Shown here: positions 1 to 12,293 of the stretch, piece by piece
Layout: each line of letters starts with the position of its first letter
Position numbering within the stretch: position 1 is the first letter of the stretch
Origin: Brachycybe producta
Lineage: Eukaryota > Arthropoda > Diplopoda > Playtdesmida > Andrognathidae
Reading direction: 5' to 3'
NCBI GenBank assembly: GCA_036925085.1
Contig: JAUPFP010000010.1
Span: forward strand, 2,163,688 to 2,227,687
DNA length: 64,000 nt
The notes under the pieces: model-generated
What the model saw: only the letters and a program-made list of their open reading frames with translations
Told to the model about the DNA's origin: nothing
The model's database searches: none
Made by a program: the position numbers and the translations under genes

Positions 1-1053
1 ATTAGAATAATTACTCTGCAAGCAGCTAAGAAGGCCTGGTGAAATGGCATTGTCAAAACTAAAAGTTGGTTAAGTCTTGACAATATTTTAACAAGAAATT
101 TCAGCAGGTAATTGAGTTTTTAAATTTCACACATGTCACTTTTAGAATTTCTAAAATATTCAATTTTTTACAAAAAACAAACAACAAAAGGACGAATTTA
201 CCTGTACAACTCGGTTTTACATTAAGTAGCAGCAGTTATGTGGTGGAATCTGTAAATTCAAAATTAACAAACAACATTACATTTACATGCACTAATGTGA
301 CATTGACTATAACTGACATTTCACATAATTATTAAACATGACTGAAAATTTGTTGGATTTATTTATTTATTTTTTGTAGAAAAAAATAAAATGCATGCAA
401 CAGTGACAGTTTTGTTAAAACAAGTGTAAAAAGAAAAGAGAGAGAGAGAGAGAGAGAAAGAGACAGCAAAAAAGGGATCTGAGAGACAGAGAGAAAGAAA
501 AATTGATTGCATTATTTATACTTCAAAACAAATATTTCTAGTCACTTAGTGAAAATGAGCTTTCATAGTAGGTGTACAGAGGTGCTAATTGTCAAAATAT
601 TTAAAAGTGAACATTTTTTTTAAATAAAAATGACAATTTTCAAGATGATTCAAAATTGGCCATTTGTAATTGGCCATTTTTAAGTTTTTACTAAACACTG
701 AATACCATTAATTACACAGTTTCACTAAGTCATTTCGAAACCGCTATACATAATATGCAAATGAATAAGACTGTTCAAAGTGTATAGAATACAGCTAAGT
801 TTAGCTTTGCATAATTTCTAAGAAGAAATGAGCTGATTTTTTTTATGTATGTGGATGCGTTTTTCATAATAAACCATTGTTAATGTTAGTAATTGTAAAT
901 TAATTGGAATAAATTAAGGCTGCAAATCATATTTTTTTTTTGAATTGCCAACTAAATCTTACATCGACATAATGCAGCTAAATAGAAAAAAAAGCGTTTT
1001 TGAAGCAAATTCAACGAAGAAAGTAGAAGAGTCAAAGAACACACACAACACGC
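1..1053. other. AT-rich non-coding sequence with a dispersed repeat at its start
   Basis: About 70-110 contains GTTAAGTCTTGACAATATTT, which recurs at 46515 and inverted at about 61620, so the window begins inside a dispersed repeat. A (GA)n run lies at about 437-462. No convincing coding potential on either strand. Confidence 0.6.
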
Positions 1054-1316
1054 TAATACCTAGTACACACATGAGTTAAATGAATTCAAATTAAATGTGT
1101 TTAGGTGAATTATACGGAATCTTGTCAAAGACATGAACCAAATAAAATTTGACTTTATTATTAATATTTTAACATGAAATACTAAATCAATATTTTCAGA
1201 TTATTAACTGAATAAATTGAATTCCACATATTGTTTGTTTACCCTTCACAGAGATCTCTGTAGAACACGTTTATTATTATTTAAATGCATTTAAATTATC
1301 AGTTGCGTACTAGATA
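1054..1316 (+). mobile_element. MITE family M1, copy 1
   Basis: Starts TAATACCTAGTACACAC and ends GCGTACTAGATAC (imperfect terminal inverted repeats). Internal landmarks are GAGTTAAATGAATTCAAATT, GGTGAATTATACGGAATC, ATTGTTTGTTTACCCTTCAC and ATTTAAATGCATTTAAATTA. About 263 bp; four other copies are in this window. Confidence 0.75.
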
Positions 1317-2733
1317 CACTGGTTTTAAAATTTACAAAAAAAAAGCTTTATCGCTCTTATGAACAGTTTTTAATAAAGAAAATCTTATGAGATTCCATTA
1401 CTCTTCTAGTTTCTAAAAAAACTTTTCAATTTATTCTCCATGTTGCTTCTAAAATTCTAATTAATTAAAGTTTGAGAGTGATCAGTTGATGAAAACTCTT
1501 TAAAAAAATTAATTCAGTCCCTTTTTTCAAGTTTCTAAAACACTCAAGCTCCTTCTCATTTACATTACACAATTCTAGTTTTTCAAGCCCAATATTAAAT
1601 TATTTTAATTTAAATAATGCTTTAAAAACGTTCTACCTGTTTTGCTGCATCATGCCGCCCCCCCCCCAACAAACAAAAAATGAGAAAAAAATTAAAATGA
1701 ATTCTGTTCTAAATAAAATTATAGTTTTTGTGATATGGGCATTTTCGTTTTTCTTTTGTTGATATAAAAAAAAAAACCTGTTCACTATTTTTTTCTTCTT
1801 CAGATATTTAAATACGTATTTATATTCCACTGCTAGTTAAGAAATAACTACAACTTTGATTATAAATTTTAAACAGAATAATTATGAATATATATTCATA
1901 GCTCAAACTGTTTTTTTTTTACTAAAAAGTTGATTTTCGAATAATATTTTGTTTTTGTTTGTTTTTTCTCTCGTCTAGTTTAACAATACAATTTGTGCTA
2001 CTTTTGTTTTGTAAACTATTTCTGCGTTCTATTTATTTCTATGTTCAATATTAATGTACCCACAATAGGCATCATCGTCTTTTTTTATTTTTGCGGTATA
2101 AGCTTACGTATCCTCTTCCGGAAGCGTATTATCATCAATAAACTTAATTATTCGTGTATATAATTTGTATAGATAATATTAATAATATATTTTAAGTGTT
2201 ATTTCCCTTTACAATTTTAAAAGCTTTTTTTTTTTCATTTCTAATTGTGTAGTTAGTTAAGGTAATATATAAGAACGTGTTTAAGAAACAAACAAACAAA
2301 CAAAAAAGTGATAATAAGTTTTGATAACAATGACAACATCAAAAGCACACACTTAAAATAGTAATATTTTTTTTTGGTTGATAATATAAGTAGAAAAATT
2401 AAACATCATTTTTAAATGAAAAAACACCAACAACATTTCGTTCAAAGTGCCCTTTTCCCCTCCCCTAATTATACATATTACTTCAACGGATTAAATAAAC
2501 TCATAAATTAACAAACAAACAGCCAACAATCTTTTTTTGTTGTTGTTGTTGTTGTTGATAATGTAAGAATTTCATATGTATTATGCAAATAAAAATGTTT
2601 AAATCTGTACACCTTGGAACAAAAAGGGCCAATTTCCATAATCTTTCTTTGAATTTGAGTTACATGAACCAGTGAACTCAAAAGTAGAGTTTATTATGAT
2701 AGAAAAAAAAGGGTCAATGTCTACCCATTAGGG
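1317..2733. other. AT-rich non-coding sequence
   Basis: Contains a poly-C run at about 1656, an (AAAC)n stretch at about 2286, a (GTT)n stretch at about 2533 and long T-runs. Nothing recognisable as a gene. Confidence 0.6.
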
Positions 2734-3096
2734 TGGGTCCAGACTAGAACAGAACATGTTCGCGAACAATTTCCAAAGAACAAGTTCGTTGTTTTGCTCG
2801 CTGTGGCCGGCGGAGTGTCCAAACTTGAACAGAAAATGTTCACAGTTGGTAAGCTCGGTTGTTGTCAGAACCGCCAATGACTGGATGTTCTGGAGAAATG
2901 TTCGCCGAGACGTCCAAACTACTCCTGGCACAAACACGAACAGGAACACCCTTTGATGCGACGGGCAAAAACCGACAACTGGTCTATCGGGGCCGGCCGA
3001 ACAGAACGAACAAACAAAATTTGTTACAGAGAAAAATGTTCGGAAAAGCGTCCACACTGTTCGCAAACAGTGTTCTGTTCTGTTCTATAGTCCTGA
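2734..3096. mobile_element. Foldback element rich in GTTCTG/CAGAAC
   Basis: Left end GACTAGAACAGAACATGTTC, right end with ACTGTTCGCAAACAGTG and TGTTCTGTTCTGTTCTATAG, forming terminal inverted repeats. The interior is GC-richer than its flanks and contains many AACA/TGTTC modules in both orientations. The short ORFs read across it on both strands reflect this symmetry. Confidence 0.65.
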
Positions 3097-3383
3097 AAAT
3101 AACGATTTATTTTGAAAGGGTCAAAGTAATTTTAGAATTAGTGTAAAAACGGTCAATGAGCATATTTGGCCCTTTTTAGAAACAAAGTATTTTTAATCCT
3201 CGCGAGCATATTTCGGGCCAAATATGACAGTGTAACCTGAAATCAACGAAAACGAAAAAAACAAATTTATGTAAACCATTTCCAAAATCTAAAAAAAAAT
3301 CTAAACATTAATTTTGGAATTTTCTAAAACATAATAAATCGGACATTTTTGTGTTCCAAGGTACAGAAATATTTTCTCTCATT

Positions 3384-3414
<31 letters not shown>

Positions 3415-4740
3415 AATTTTTCTAATATCATAAATTTATATACTGATTTATTTTGTTTTAAAAGTTTGCTTATAATTGTATATCCTAACTAAATACCAAG
3501 CTAGATTTTCTTTTTAAAATTACCCTTCTACATAATTAGTATATCATATAATAGAAGAAGGGAGCGAAAGAGAAGGTGGTGGTTATGGTGGTAGTGATGG
3601 TCATTTTCTTAAGAACGTTTGGCAATATTTTGTCCCAGGTGGTCGTTCGGTCGGTGGTCTGCTCAAAGAACTAGTGTCTCAACTTTTTTTCAGAAAAAAA
3701 AACTCCAAACATTTTTTTTAAATACTAGAAGAGTTTATACAGGAGCTAAGATGATTTTCATGTTGATATCTTTCAAAAAGTAAACTTCACCGCAATTTTG
3801 AAAATAAAAGTCAAAACATTCATTTTCAAAAGGCCATAATTAGTAGGGCCTATAATTAAAAGTATTAACAAGAAAACGCAAAAACAACATTTGGCCTCTT
3901 CCTTGTTATAAATTCTATTACGCTTTCAATTTCTTTTCTAAACTTACGAAGGGGGAAAAAAGGGTGAGACATTAAAGCTCTGGAACCTTAAAACAATACC
4001 AACCACTTAAGATATTACCGTTATTATTATTATTAATAATAAATATTAATTATGGTAGATTATATAATGCATTTTTGTGATATAATTCCAATATTATATA
4101 TTAATGATCTCTAAGAAAAACAAAACAGAAAAACTAACTTCAATGTACATTATTTAACAAAACTGGTCCCCGATTAACATTTTTATTTATACAAATGGGG
4201 ATCAGAAAAAACAGAAAAATAACTAAAAAAAAAGTTAAACAAAAAACAAATAAAAAGGTTGTAATTTTTTTTATCTCTTCTTTCTTAAAAGGACGGATAG
4301 CTACTTGCATAAAAAAACCATCGTAACGGCTGACAACCACATTTTTATTTTTTAAACATATCATATGTCAGCTCTTCATTATAATAAAACTCAGGTAAAC
4401 ATACACACACACAACTGAAGAATAAACATCACCCACTATCCGGCAAAAAATTTCAATTCAGCAACGCAGTGCAGAAAAAAAAAACGAGTAACTAACGAAT
4501 TTTCACAAATGTTATCTCTTTTTCCACACTTTCACATTATATTTCATTTAAAAGCCTTTGACCCACAATGTGACTAAATGCAGCATAAATTAGCATACAC
4601 AACTGTAAACATTCCTCAAAAAAGGCCCAGGTGACAGGGTGGACTCATTTAAAATCACAAGATTTTTTGGAGGGAAAAAAAGGATGAATATAAATGGCAA
4701 AGAAATTATACAATTAAATTTAATCAGTAGATACATGGAC
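3097..4740. other. AT-rich non-coding sequence
   Basis: Includes (AAT)n at 3387-3410. A partial copy of a foldback module (CATGTTGATATCTTTCAAAA) lies near 3760. No gene seen. Confidence 0.6.
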
Positions 4741-4970
4741 TTTTATATAAATTTTTCAGTCACAATGGTCAATAAAAGCTAGAAACAAGTGTACAACCGG
4801 TTAAAAGATGACGATTTTTTTTAAAGAACCAACGTTTCGGAGTTAATTTCCTCCATCATCAGGGAATTAAGTCCGTAACGTTGGTTCCTTTAAAAATCGT
4901 CTTCTTTTAACCGGTTGAACACTTGCTCCTCGCTTTTATTGACCATTGTGACTGAAAAATTTATATAAAA
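4741..4970. mobile_element. Head-to-head inverted repeat with hammerhead-like core
   Basis: Arms of about 95 bp (ACAATGGTCAATAAAAGC... ACCAACG and its inverse ending at 4970) flank a centre whose minus strand reads CTGATGA, a GGAG/CTCC helix, then GAAA, with ACCAACG and CGTTGGT available to close a third helix. This resembles the hammerhead ribozymes found in Penelope-like and other retroelements. One extra U follows CUGAUGA and helix I is weak, so it may be a relic. Confidence 0.5.
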
Positions 4971-6987
4971 TTTCATCATAAATGGCAAACTTTAGAGGCC
5001 CTGTTTACACTTAAAGAAAATTATTAAATTGTGAAATGTCAACTGGAAAGAAAATTGCAATTTACTATGGTGAAATGAGCTGATGCAACTCTTGTTAGTT
5101 AGAAAATATCATGTCACTATTAGGAGAAATGGAATTCGATCGGCATCAGGGGACAAACCGTGGCCGCCTATTCACTATACATGTATAATGGGTTTGGTCA
5201 GCTAGGTCAAATAAAATGAGAAAATCCTTATCGCTCAGCCACTTAAACAAAACCATAAATGGTTGTTTCTAATCAACATTTACGCATTGAAATGGTGTTA
5301 TTTTGAGATTAAGCTATTGGTTAAAAATCTAACCAACATATAATTAGAATGCAATACATTAAATAAAATGATGCGAAAACAGAAACACTCCTCAAAACCA
5401 AAGATAAATTTAACAATTGTGACCAAAGTCATCTTGAAGTTGAAAACAAATTCAAGTTATTCAACTAAAAGCTTGTAAGTTGCAAAGTTGAAATAATTCA
5501 ACCTTTGCCTTGAATTTGTTTTTGGTGCAAAAAACTGTTCTTTTTCCAGTTTAAAATACATTTTCGCCTTTATTTTTATCAAGTGGAAACAGGACCTTAA
5601 GTTGTATAGGAACAAAACAAAAAAAAGTATAGTGAATCAGTAATAAAATGTTTCACTTTTTTTATGTTGACCATTCAAAATGGTATGATGGGATATAAAC
5701 TGTATAATTAAATTTTTCCAAGATGTTGCAGTTAATAAAAGTAATTTTAATTATAAGTGACTACATATGGTAATGATTTGAGAAATTTTAATATAAACTA
5801 ACACGCGGAGTCATATAAGAAAAATTATTTCACTTGAGCATGTTTAAATGCGAACATCGGTTCGTTTTTTTTGACGAATATTACAGATTCGGAATTATTC
5901 TCATCGGATAGTGTTATGGAATCTCCTCCATTTGATGAATTTCGCTACAGAATTTCTCAGATTGACTTAGGCCTACACAACTTTTGTCGTTTTAAAATAA
6001 ACTAAGTTGCAAGAGATACTACTCCTTTACGAAGGAGTTTACATGTCATCTGAATAGTTTGTCTGCTATTTTCTTTTTAAAATAATTTTTATATTACTTT
6101 TACTATATTTAAATGTTACTGTAATAAATTAATATAATCATTTAAAAACTTAAAAATTCAAATAGAAAATCCGATGACGTACGGATTTAAACCAAAAAAC
6201 TGATTTTGTCACCATTTTTAAAAAATTAAAATCGTGATGATTTTTTTTCTCCACCCTGCCTGGCGCAAACCTTAAAGTAGTGCAACAATAATGCAATATT
6301 GCAGCATACTGCACATACACAGTAATTTCCACATTGCTTTGCTGTTGCTTTAATTCATGGCTTTGCATTAAAGCCAAGTGAGACTCAGGCTTAACAAGAT
6401 ACAATTCAACTTCACCCTTTTCGCAATGTACAAAAAAAGAGAAAATACATATCAACATGAATCACCTGAGCGAGATTAAAATCAAAATTGTTAAAATACG
6501 GTGTGAATTAACGATTAATTAACATGTGTAACCTCAGTATATGTTATCTGCATTAATACTATCTGTAATTAAATCTAGCTTCTTCTATGTAATGTTTAAG
6601 TAATAATTATTTTTTCCCTATATCCCAATAATTGGCATTAAATATACATTAGTTGCATTCTTATGCACTCAATCCCCCCCCCCACCTAAACTCGCATTAT
6701 ATGTATATGCTGTATTTATATATGTTTCAATTTGTATTCTTAATGGTGGTTAATATGGTTTATTAATTATTATTTTAAGCAACCATAATTAAAATTAATT
6801 TTTCTCATGATAAACGTTTTTTTTTATGAAAAGGGGGGAAAAATTGGGTTGGGATTTTTTTTTGTTTCGGCACAATTGATAGCCTATTTGCATTCTAATA
6901 TTTAGCTGCCCTTTAAACATACAATTTTCCCCCATCAGGTTAGCCCTAAAGCCAGAGTTGTTCACCGTGACAACATGCATCAACTAG
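4971..6987. other. AT-rich non-coding sequence
   Basis: A small imperfect hairpin lies near 5420-5530 (ACAAATTCAAG and CTTGAATTTGT). A poly-C run is at about 6674. Minus-strand ORFs here are short and low-complexity. Confidence 0.6.
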
Positions 6988-7195
6988 CATGCACACAGGT
7001 AAGTGTGCTCAGCAGAAATTTATCGTTTGCCTCGCCCTTTTATGAGCTTCAGACCAAATATCAACCAACTAGAAATTGAAAAGGGCGAGGCATGTGACAT
7101 CAGACCAAATAAAAAACCAATTACAAGTTGCCGTTTCTCATAAAAGGGCGAGGCAAACGATGGATTTGTGCTGAGCACACTTGCCTGTGTGCATG
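6988..7195. mobile_element. Foldback MITE with GGGCGAGGC arms
   Basis: Terminal inverted repeats CATGCACACAGGTAAGTGTG and CACACTTGCCTGTGTGCATG, with internal inverted CGTTTGCCTCGCCCTTTTAT and GGGCGAGGCAAACGATGG. CAACTAG flanks both sides (6981-6987 and 7198-7204), a likely target duplication of 7-9 bp. The core resembles the elements at 40022 and 58625. Confidence 0.75.
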
Positions 7196-7483
7196 CACAA
7201 CTAGAAGCAATGTGGCAATTAAACTGATAACTTACATGCTAGGTCGACAAATAAATTGACCTTGCTACAAGTACTGGTGGTCATTACAGCTGATGCAATT
7301 TTATCACAATGTGAATCAGGCCATTACAATTTCCTCAACATGTCCCTAAGAAATTCAAAATGTTTAAATTCCAATAGATTTAAATACACTTAAATTTGTG
7401 AGATTTGTATTATATACATTTACAGGGGAGCTCTGCAAACCATTTAAAATAAAGGATAACCAACAATCTGAAACCCCTTCTCT

Positions 7484-7874
7484 CTAAAGATTAAACTGCC
7501 TATTCGCTGCTTTCTGTGGCTTTAAAACTAAGCTTTGCGTTGCTTTTCTTTGTTGGTAGTTTTTCACAATTCACATTACTGCATATTTACGTTTTAATGC
7601 ATCTTTAAAATGTAAACAGCTGCTGCTGCTGCTTGCTTTCTATAGCTAGCCTTAGGTTTTGATATTTCAAGCAGAGCATAGCGTTAAAAATCAAACTAAT
7701 CAGTCAGATTCTAAGTTGAAAAAGCAGGTCAGATGGTTATGACGTAGCATCAGCTACACAGATGTTAGATTTTGACGTCAATATTTAGTAATGACTCTGT
7801 TGCTTGAAACTGTTCAAACAAAAAACAGCAGCTTTAAAGCCAAAGAAAGCGACTATGCAGTTTAATCTTTAAGG
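7484..7874. mobile_element. Foldback element
   Basis: Left arm AAAGATTAAACTGCCTATTC and TTTCTGTGGCTTTAAAAC; right arm has the inverse, CTTTAAAGCCAAAGAAAGCG and GCAGTTTAATCTTTAAG. About 390 bp, with GCTGCTGCTGCT inside. No ORF. Confidence 0.65.
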
Positions 7875-7877
7875 AAA

Positions 7878-8610
7878 GAATCACACAAGTTGAAAAAAAA
7901 ATCACCAGAAAATAAAATTAGAAATAAACTTTCTGTGTTGATTTGCACTCAAAAATATTTTACATGGCGCTTCTGAGATTCAGTGGAAATTTATTCAGCA
8001 TGTGTGATCCTTCTTTAAGACCTAAAGGCAGATTTACTAGAGCTGAAAATGAGATTGTAAGAGCTGAAGCAGAAACGTTCCGTCGTCTGCTAATTGTTGT
8101 TTTATTCCATATAGTCAAAAGTCTAGTAATAACTTAGTTAAAGTATACTGTGAAATTGGTGACAGGGTGGAAGAAATTTGCAAGGAATTTTTACAAATTA
8201 AGAATTTTTTTAAAAAAAAATTCTCATATTGTAGCAAAATCCAAATTTACACCAAACAGTAAAGAATGTTAAAGCTGATTCACCCTGAACTTTTTTTTTA
8301 AAAAAGCTAATAATTTACAACTTAAACACCTTTGATTTTTTCTACATTTTTTGTTAAATACGTAATTACAATCACTAGGTAAAAAATACCAATATTTATA
8401 TACCACTTTTCAGCACATCAAACATTTCATATGCAGCTAGCGTACAAGTAAATCCAAGTTAAAGTAAATTAAAGAATCACAGAATTTCACTTTGTAAGGA
8501 ATTTAACAGAAGCGCCATATACCTTTCAGTGCAAACGACCATAAAAATAGTATGACTATTTATTTAATTTCTGTTTTCTGGTGGGTTTTCAGCATGTGCG
8601 ATTCTTACCT
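7878..8610. mobile_element. Foldback element
   Basis: The arms of about 110 bp share AATCACACA / TGTGCGATT, TCACCAGAAAA / TTTTCTGGTGG and ATGGCGCTTCTG / CAGAAGCGCCAT. The spacer of about 500 bp is AT-rich. The plus ORF at 7943 crosses an arm and is not considered real. Confidence 0.6.
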
Positions 8611-9019
8611 CAGTCCAACTTATTACTTAAAACAGTTTTTTTTTGTAAATTCAATTAAATATGCACTAAACTGAATTTCAATAAATAATTAAAAACGGCA
8701 AACCTCATTTTTTAAATTTTTATGTGAACATCAATTTAAGTTTCATAATGTTTACTTTTTATTATTGTTCTTTAATAGAGATTATTCTTAGACTCTTAAG
8801 AGTTAATTTTTTTGAAAATGAATCTCATGAAAAAAAATTGATTTAACTAATTAACTTTAAAAGTTTAAATTCTCATAATCGAAACATAAGAGGGTTTGAT
8901 TATTAGATATTTTTATTACAATTTTTAACTTTGGCACATAATATTTAAATATATTTAAACAAAATAAAATACTAATATATTAATCCTAGACTAGCTACCC
9001 CTCGACAATTTAAATAAAA

Positions 9020-9295
9020 CTATAGGCGAACTCCATGGAGAGTTTTGTTGAGGTGAGTACGAATATGCAAAAAGTTTTCCGCGGAAACATCAAACACGCG
9101 TTAAAATAGGGAGGGTTGTATCACACCCCCAGGTCTCCTAGACCAATCTTAAACAAACCTACCCTAGGTTAACATAGCCCACCCTAACCATAAAAAACTC
9201 CTTAAAAACTTCGTAAACCTCCATGTTCATGTTTTCTGCCAGAAATAATTTGCATATTCGTGCTCGACGCTACAAGATCTTCCCAACAACCAATA
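9020..9295. mobile_element. Foldback element with octamer-like arms
   Basis: Inverted arms share GAGTACGAATATGCAAA and TTTGCATATTCGTGCTC. The middle includes CCCAGGTCTCCTAGACC and several poly-A runs. No coding potential. Confidence 0.5.
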
Positions 9296-9384
9296 GTTTA
9301 TTTAAATTGGTGACGGGTAAGCCCTACTAGGATTTTACCAAAAATGTAACGTGTGACTTTTTCCCTTTTTCAGTTTAGCACTTA

Positions 9385-9775
9385 TTTAATTAAGGCCCAC
9401 CTTAAGGCCCCGCATGCAGAAAAAGCCAACTGAAATAGAACAGAACTTGAAGAATTCTATTCAGTTTAATTTCACAGAAAGTAGGCAGAAAAACTGCCAC
9501 ATAGGATTAAAATTTATTATATATCCTATTTGAAGGCGTATTTATTTCAGACACACCAGTATTTTATGGCTCCACCTTCTATTCTTTCTCCCCTCTTCTA
9601 TATAAACTCCAAAAAAGTCCATAAAGTGCTTTAAATTGTAATTTGTGAGAAACCCAAGAACGCGAAGGAAAGCAGAAATTTACAATGGAAACTTTTTTCC
9701 TGTCTTTTTTTACAATTCTATTTCTACTTTCTGCTCTTTTTCACGCATGTGAGACCCAGGCTTTAGAGCTTTTCT
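9385..9775. mobile_element. Diverged foldback element
   Basis: Modules ACTTTCTGC / GCAGAAAGT and CATGTGAGACCCAGGC or its relatives recur in opposite orientation. Similar modules occur near 18780-18880, 39640-39950 and 57080-57140. Boundaries are approximate. Confidence 0.4.
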
Positions 9776-9873
9776 TTTTTCTTTAAACATTTTTTTTTTA
9801 GAATTTATTCACTCAGAATTTCTTCTCAATTTTGATAACAAGAAAACTTTAAAAATTAGAACAAAACATAATG

Positions 9874-10590
9874 GGTGGTATGAATAAAACAAGAGCTCCT
9901 TTAGAAATAGTTCGAACATGAGTACTCGTTTTTATATGAATAATAAATCTGAGCTTTTACTCATAAAAAGAGTACTTGCTCAAGATCATTTCTCATCAGA
10001 GCCAGATACAGGCTAATCATATTCTAAGCATTGTGTACTATCCTATTCAGTATTCTCGTGAAGCGTGTTAGATTATGTTCAAAAAAAGATCACCACCTCA
10101 GTTCCTATTTTTCAGAAAAATGTTTATATGCCAAATGTTGTGACTTTGCACAAATGCCTTACTATTTTAAAAATTAAACCTTCATGCTTCCTAAGGTTTC
10201 CGAACACAAGACCGATACGAATCGGAAAGAAAAATGCCGGCTCGAATACCATAGAACCATAAAATCGAATAGGTTGACAGGGTAGACAGCGACCAGCATG
10301 CATCCGACTTCGCGCGGATTCGGACGGTGTCTAGTGTGTGGCAATTTTTATCCTATAGATTAGATTAAAAGAACATCCATTTTCTGTTGTGACAAACAGG
10401 TGTTTTATAAAAATTTCATCTACTCTTGATCAAACTTAATATTTTGCGAGCAATTTGCTCACTATTTGGAGTGTTTTACTCAACATTATTCAATTGGTGA
10501 CCATTGGAGGACGCAATAGTATTATTTCTTTTTTTGCTCTGTGCTCATTACTCACGAGCAAATGCTCACCTTTTTTATTCATATTGACCC
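9874..10590. mobile_element. Foldback element rich in GAGCA / GAGTACT
   Basis: Left GGTATGAATAAAACAAGAGC and right GCTCACCTTTTTTATTCATA are inverted. The interior contains many GAGTACTC, GAGCAAAT and TGCTC modules. Ends are approximate. Confidence 0.45.
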
Positions 10591-11565
10591 ATTATATTCA
10601 TTAAATAAAATTTTCAATCGATTTTCAATTATAAAGATTAACTATGACTGAGGTCTTACGAACTTATTATGACTCATTTTTCATTAGAAAAGAAAAAAAA
10701 AAAATCTGGCCATCTACAATATAGAATGAAACCCAAAAAAAAAAACTAGAAATTCTAACTTTGCAGAGCTCAAGTTTGTTTATAAAGTTTTTTTTTTTTT
10801 CTAAATATTTACAAGTATCCTATATTTATATATATATAAGTAATATGTACACACATTTCCAGAGGATTTTTATAATGTTCTCGTTTAACATCTTTCATCA
10901 TTGTGTTAAATGCATTGCATATATTGATAAGCCATGGTTTCAAAATTCTATTTGAGGTTAAAATGGGTTTTCGTAAGTTCCGAGATTTTTTACTTCTTCT
11001 TACATTATCTTTTTTTAGCATCGAATATATATGTCTTTTGCTCACGTGACATTTGTTATAATATAAGACTCTCTATTGCAAAGATTACTAGTCAAAGAGA
11101 ACAAATGGCATTAAAGAGACAAATTATTACCAAGAATGTTTCTTCTCTTAGAAGCTCATTCACCGTACTTGCTAATAATATTTATCCCCCCAAAAAATCA
11201 ATCTGGTTGCATACACGCACACACAGAGGAACAAGTTCTCATAACAGTTATGTCTCAGAAACAACGTTAAAATATAAAAAAAGTGGCGTAAGCTAAATCG
11301 TTTAAAATTAAAACATCTAAAAATTTCAGTTTATTGTTAGAGGAACAAATCAAAATGTAGTCGTAAATGAATTAAACAATGTTCTAATTAAAAATTGGGG
11401 GTTAAAACTAATATTTTTTTTCTGAGGAAAAACGATTTCTGTTTAAACATTAGTTTTTAGAAAACCAAATAACTTTTTGTTAAATCAATTCCAATATTAT
11501 TATTTCCTTTTCTTTGTGTGTATAAAGTTCTACATTTTGATATGTTGTTAACAACACCTTGAGGC
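10591..11565. other. AT-rich non-coding sequence
   Basis: A/T runs and short TA tracts near 10827-10840. The plus ORF at 10934-11296 has no recognisable domain and sits in AT-rich sequence; I do not call it a gene. Confidence 0.5.
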
Positions 11566-12002
11566 CGATCCACATCAAGGTGACAAAACACAAACAAAAC
11601 AGAAAATCAGTGTTTCGAGCCAAATTGGCCACAATTCTAAAACATTTCTGCAACTTTTGTGTTTGTTTTGTCTGCAATTTCACAAACAATTTTGTGTCCC
11701 GCTACAAGTCGGTAACCTTCAAAAAGGTTTGTGTTTTGTTTCGTGGTAATACGCAACATTCTGTCAACTCTTGTCTATGCAGTGTGGACAGATAGTATTA
11801 AAACAACAATAGAACAGTTTTGTAGTTTACGTAGGACAGCTACAGAAACAAAAACAAAAACCAATTTGTGTTGTGTTTGTGTCACAAATTTGTTGTGTTT
11901 TTTTTTTGTTTTGAGTACTGCTGAACAGTTTTTTCAGGTTTGTTTTGTTTTTGTCTCGAACACATGTTGCAATTTTGTCAGCTTGATGTGGGATGGGGGC
12001 AT
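11566..12002. mobile_element. Foldback element made of CAAAACA / TGTTTTG modules
   Basis: Terminal inverted repeats ATCCACATCAAGGTGACAAA and TTTGTCAGCTTGATGTGGGAT. Interior strands are skewed: CAAACAAAACAG on the left and GTTTGTTTTGTTTTTGTC on the right. About 437 bp. The ORFs here are by-products of this low-complexity composition. Confidence 0.7.
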
Positions 12003-12107
12003 TAGTGGCTAAACGTCAAGTAAACTTTTTTCAGAAACAACATTACGATAAAATTCAAATTAATTACAAAACTATACCTGCCTCGTCCTTAAAAGAAGCA
12101 TGTGATG

Positions 12108-12293
12108 CCATTGAGATTGACAAAAAAAATTACGATTGTGTCATTTTGTCTGACGAAAAACACGGGTAACAACAAAAGAAAGTAAGAATCCTTTTTTAAA
12201 TTCTTGAGAACATTTGTTAATTAAACCCTTTTTCGTCAGGAAAAAAAAAATGACACAATCCTAATTTTTTGTCCATCTCTATGATGTCACAAT
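12108..12293. mobile_element. Foldback MITE
   Basis: Arms of about 60 bp: GTGATGCCATTGAGATTGAC with GATTGTGTCATTTTGTC, and the inverse ending GTCCATCTCTATGATGTCAC. About 186 bp. Confidence 0.65.

Noticed and set aside
2728-3146. Three overlapping ORFs on both strands
   Set aside because: All lie in one symmetrical foldback element.
7943-8137. Plus ORF of 64 residues
   Set aside because: It begins within a foldback arm and has no homology I recognise.
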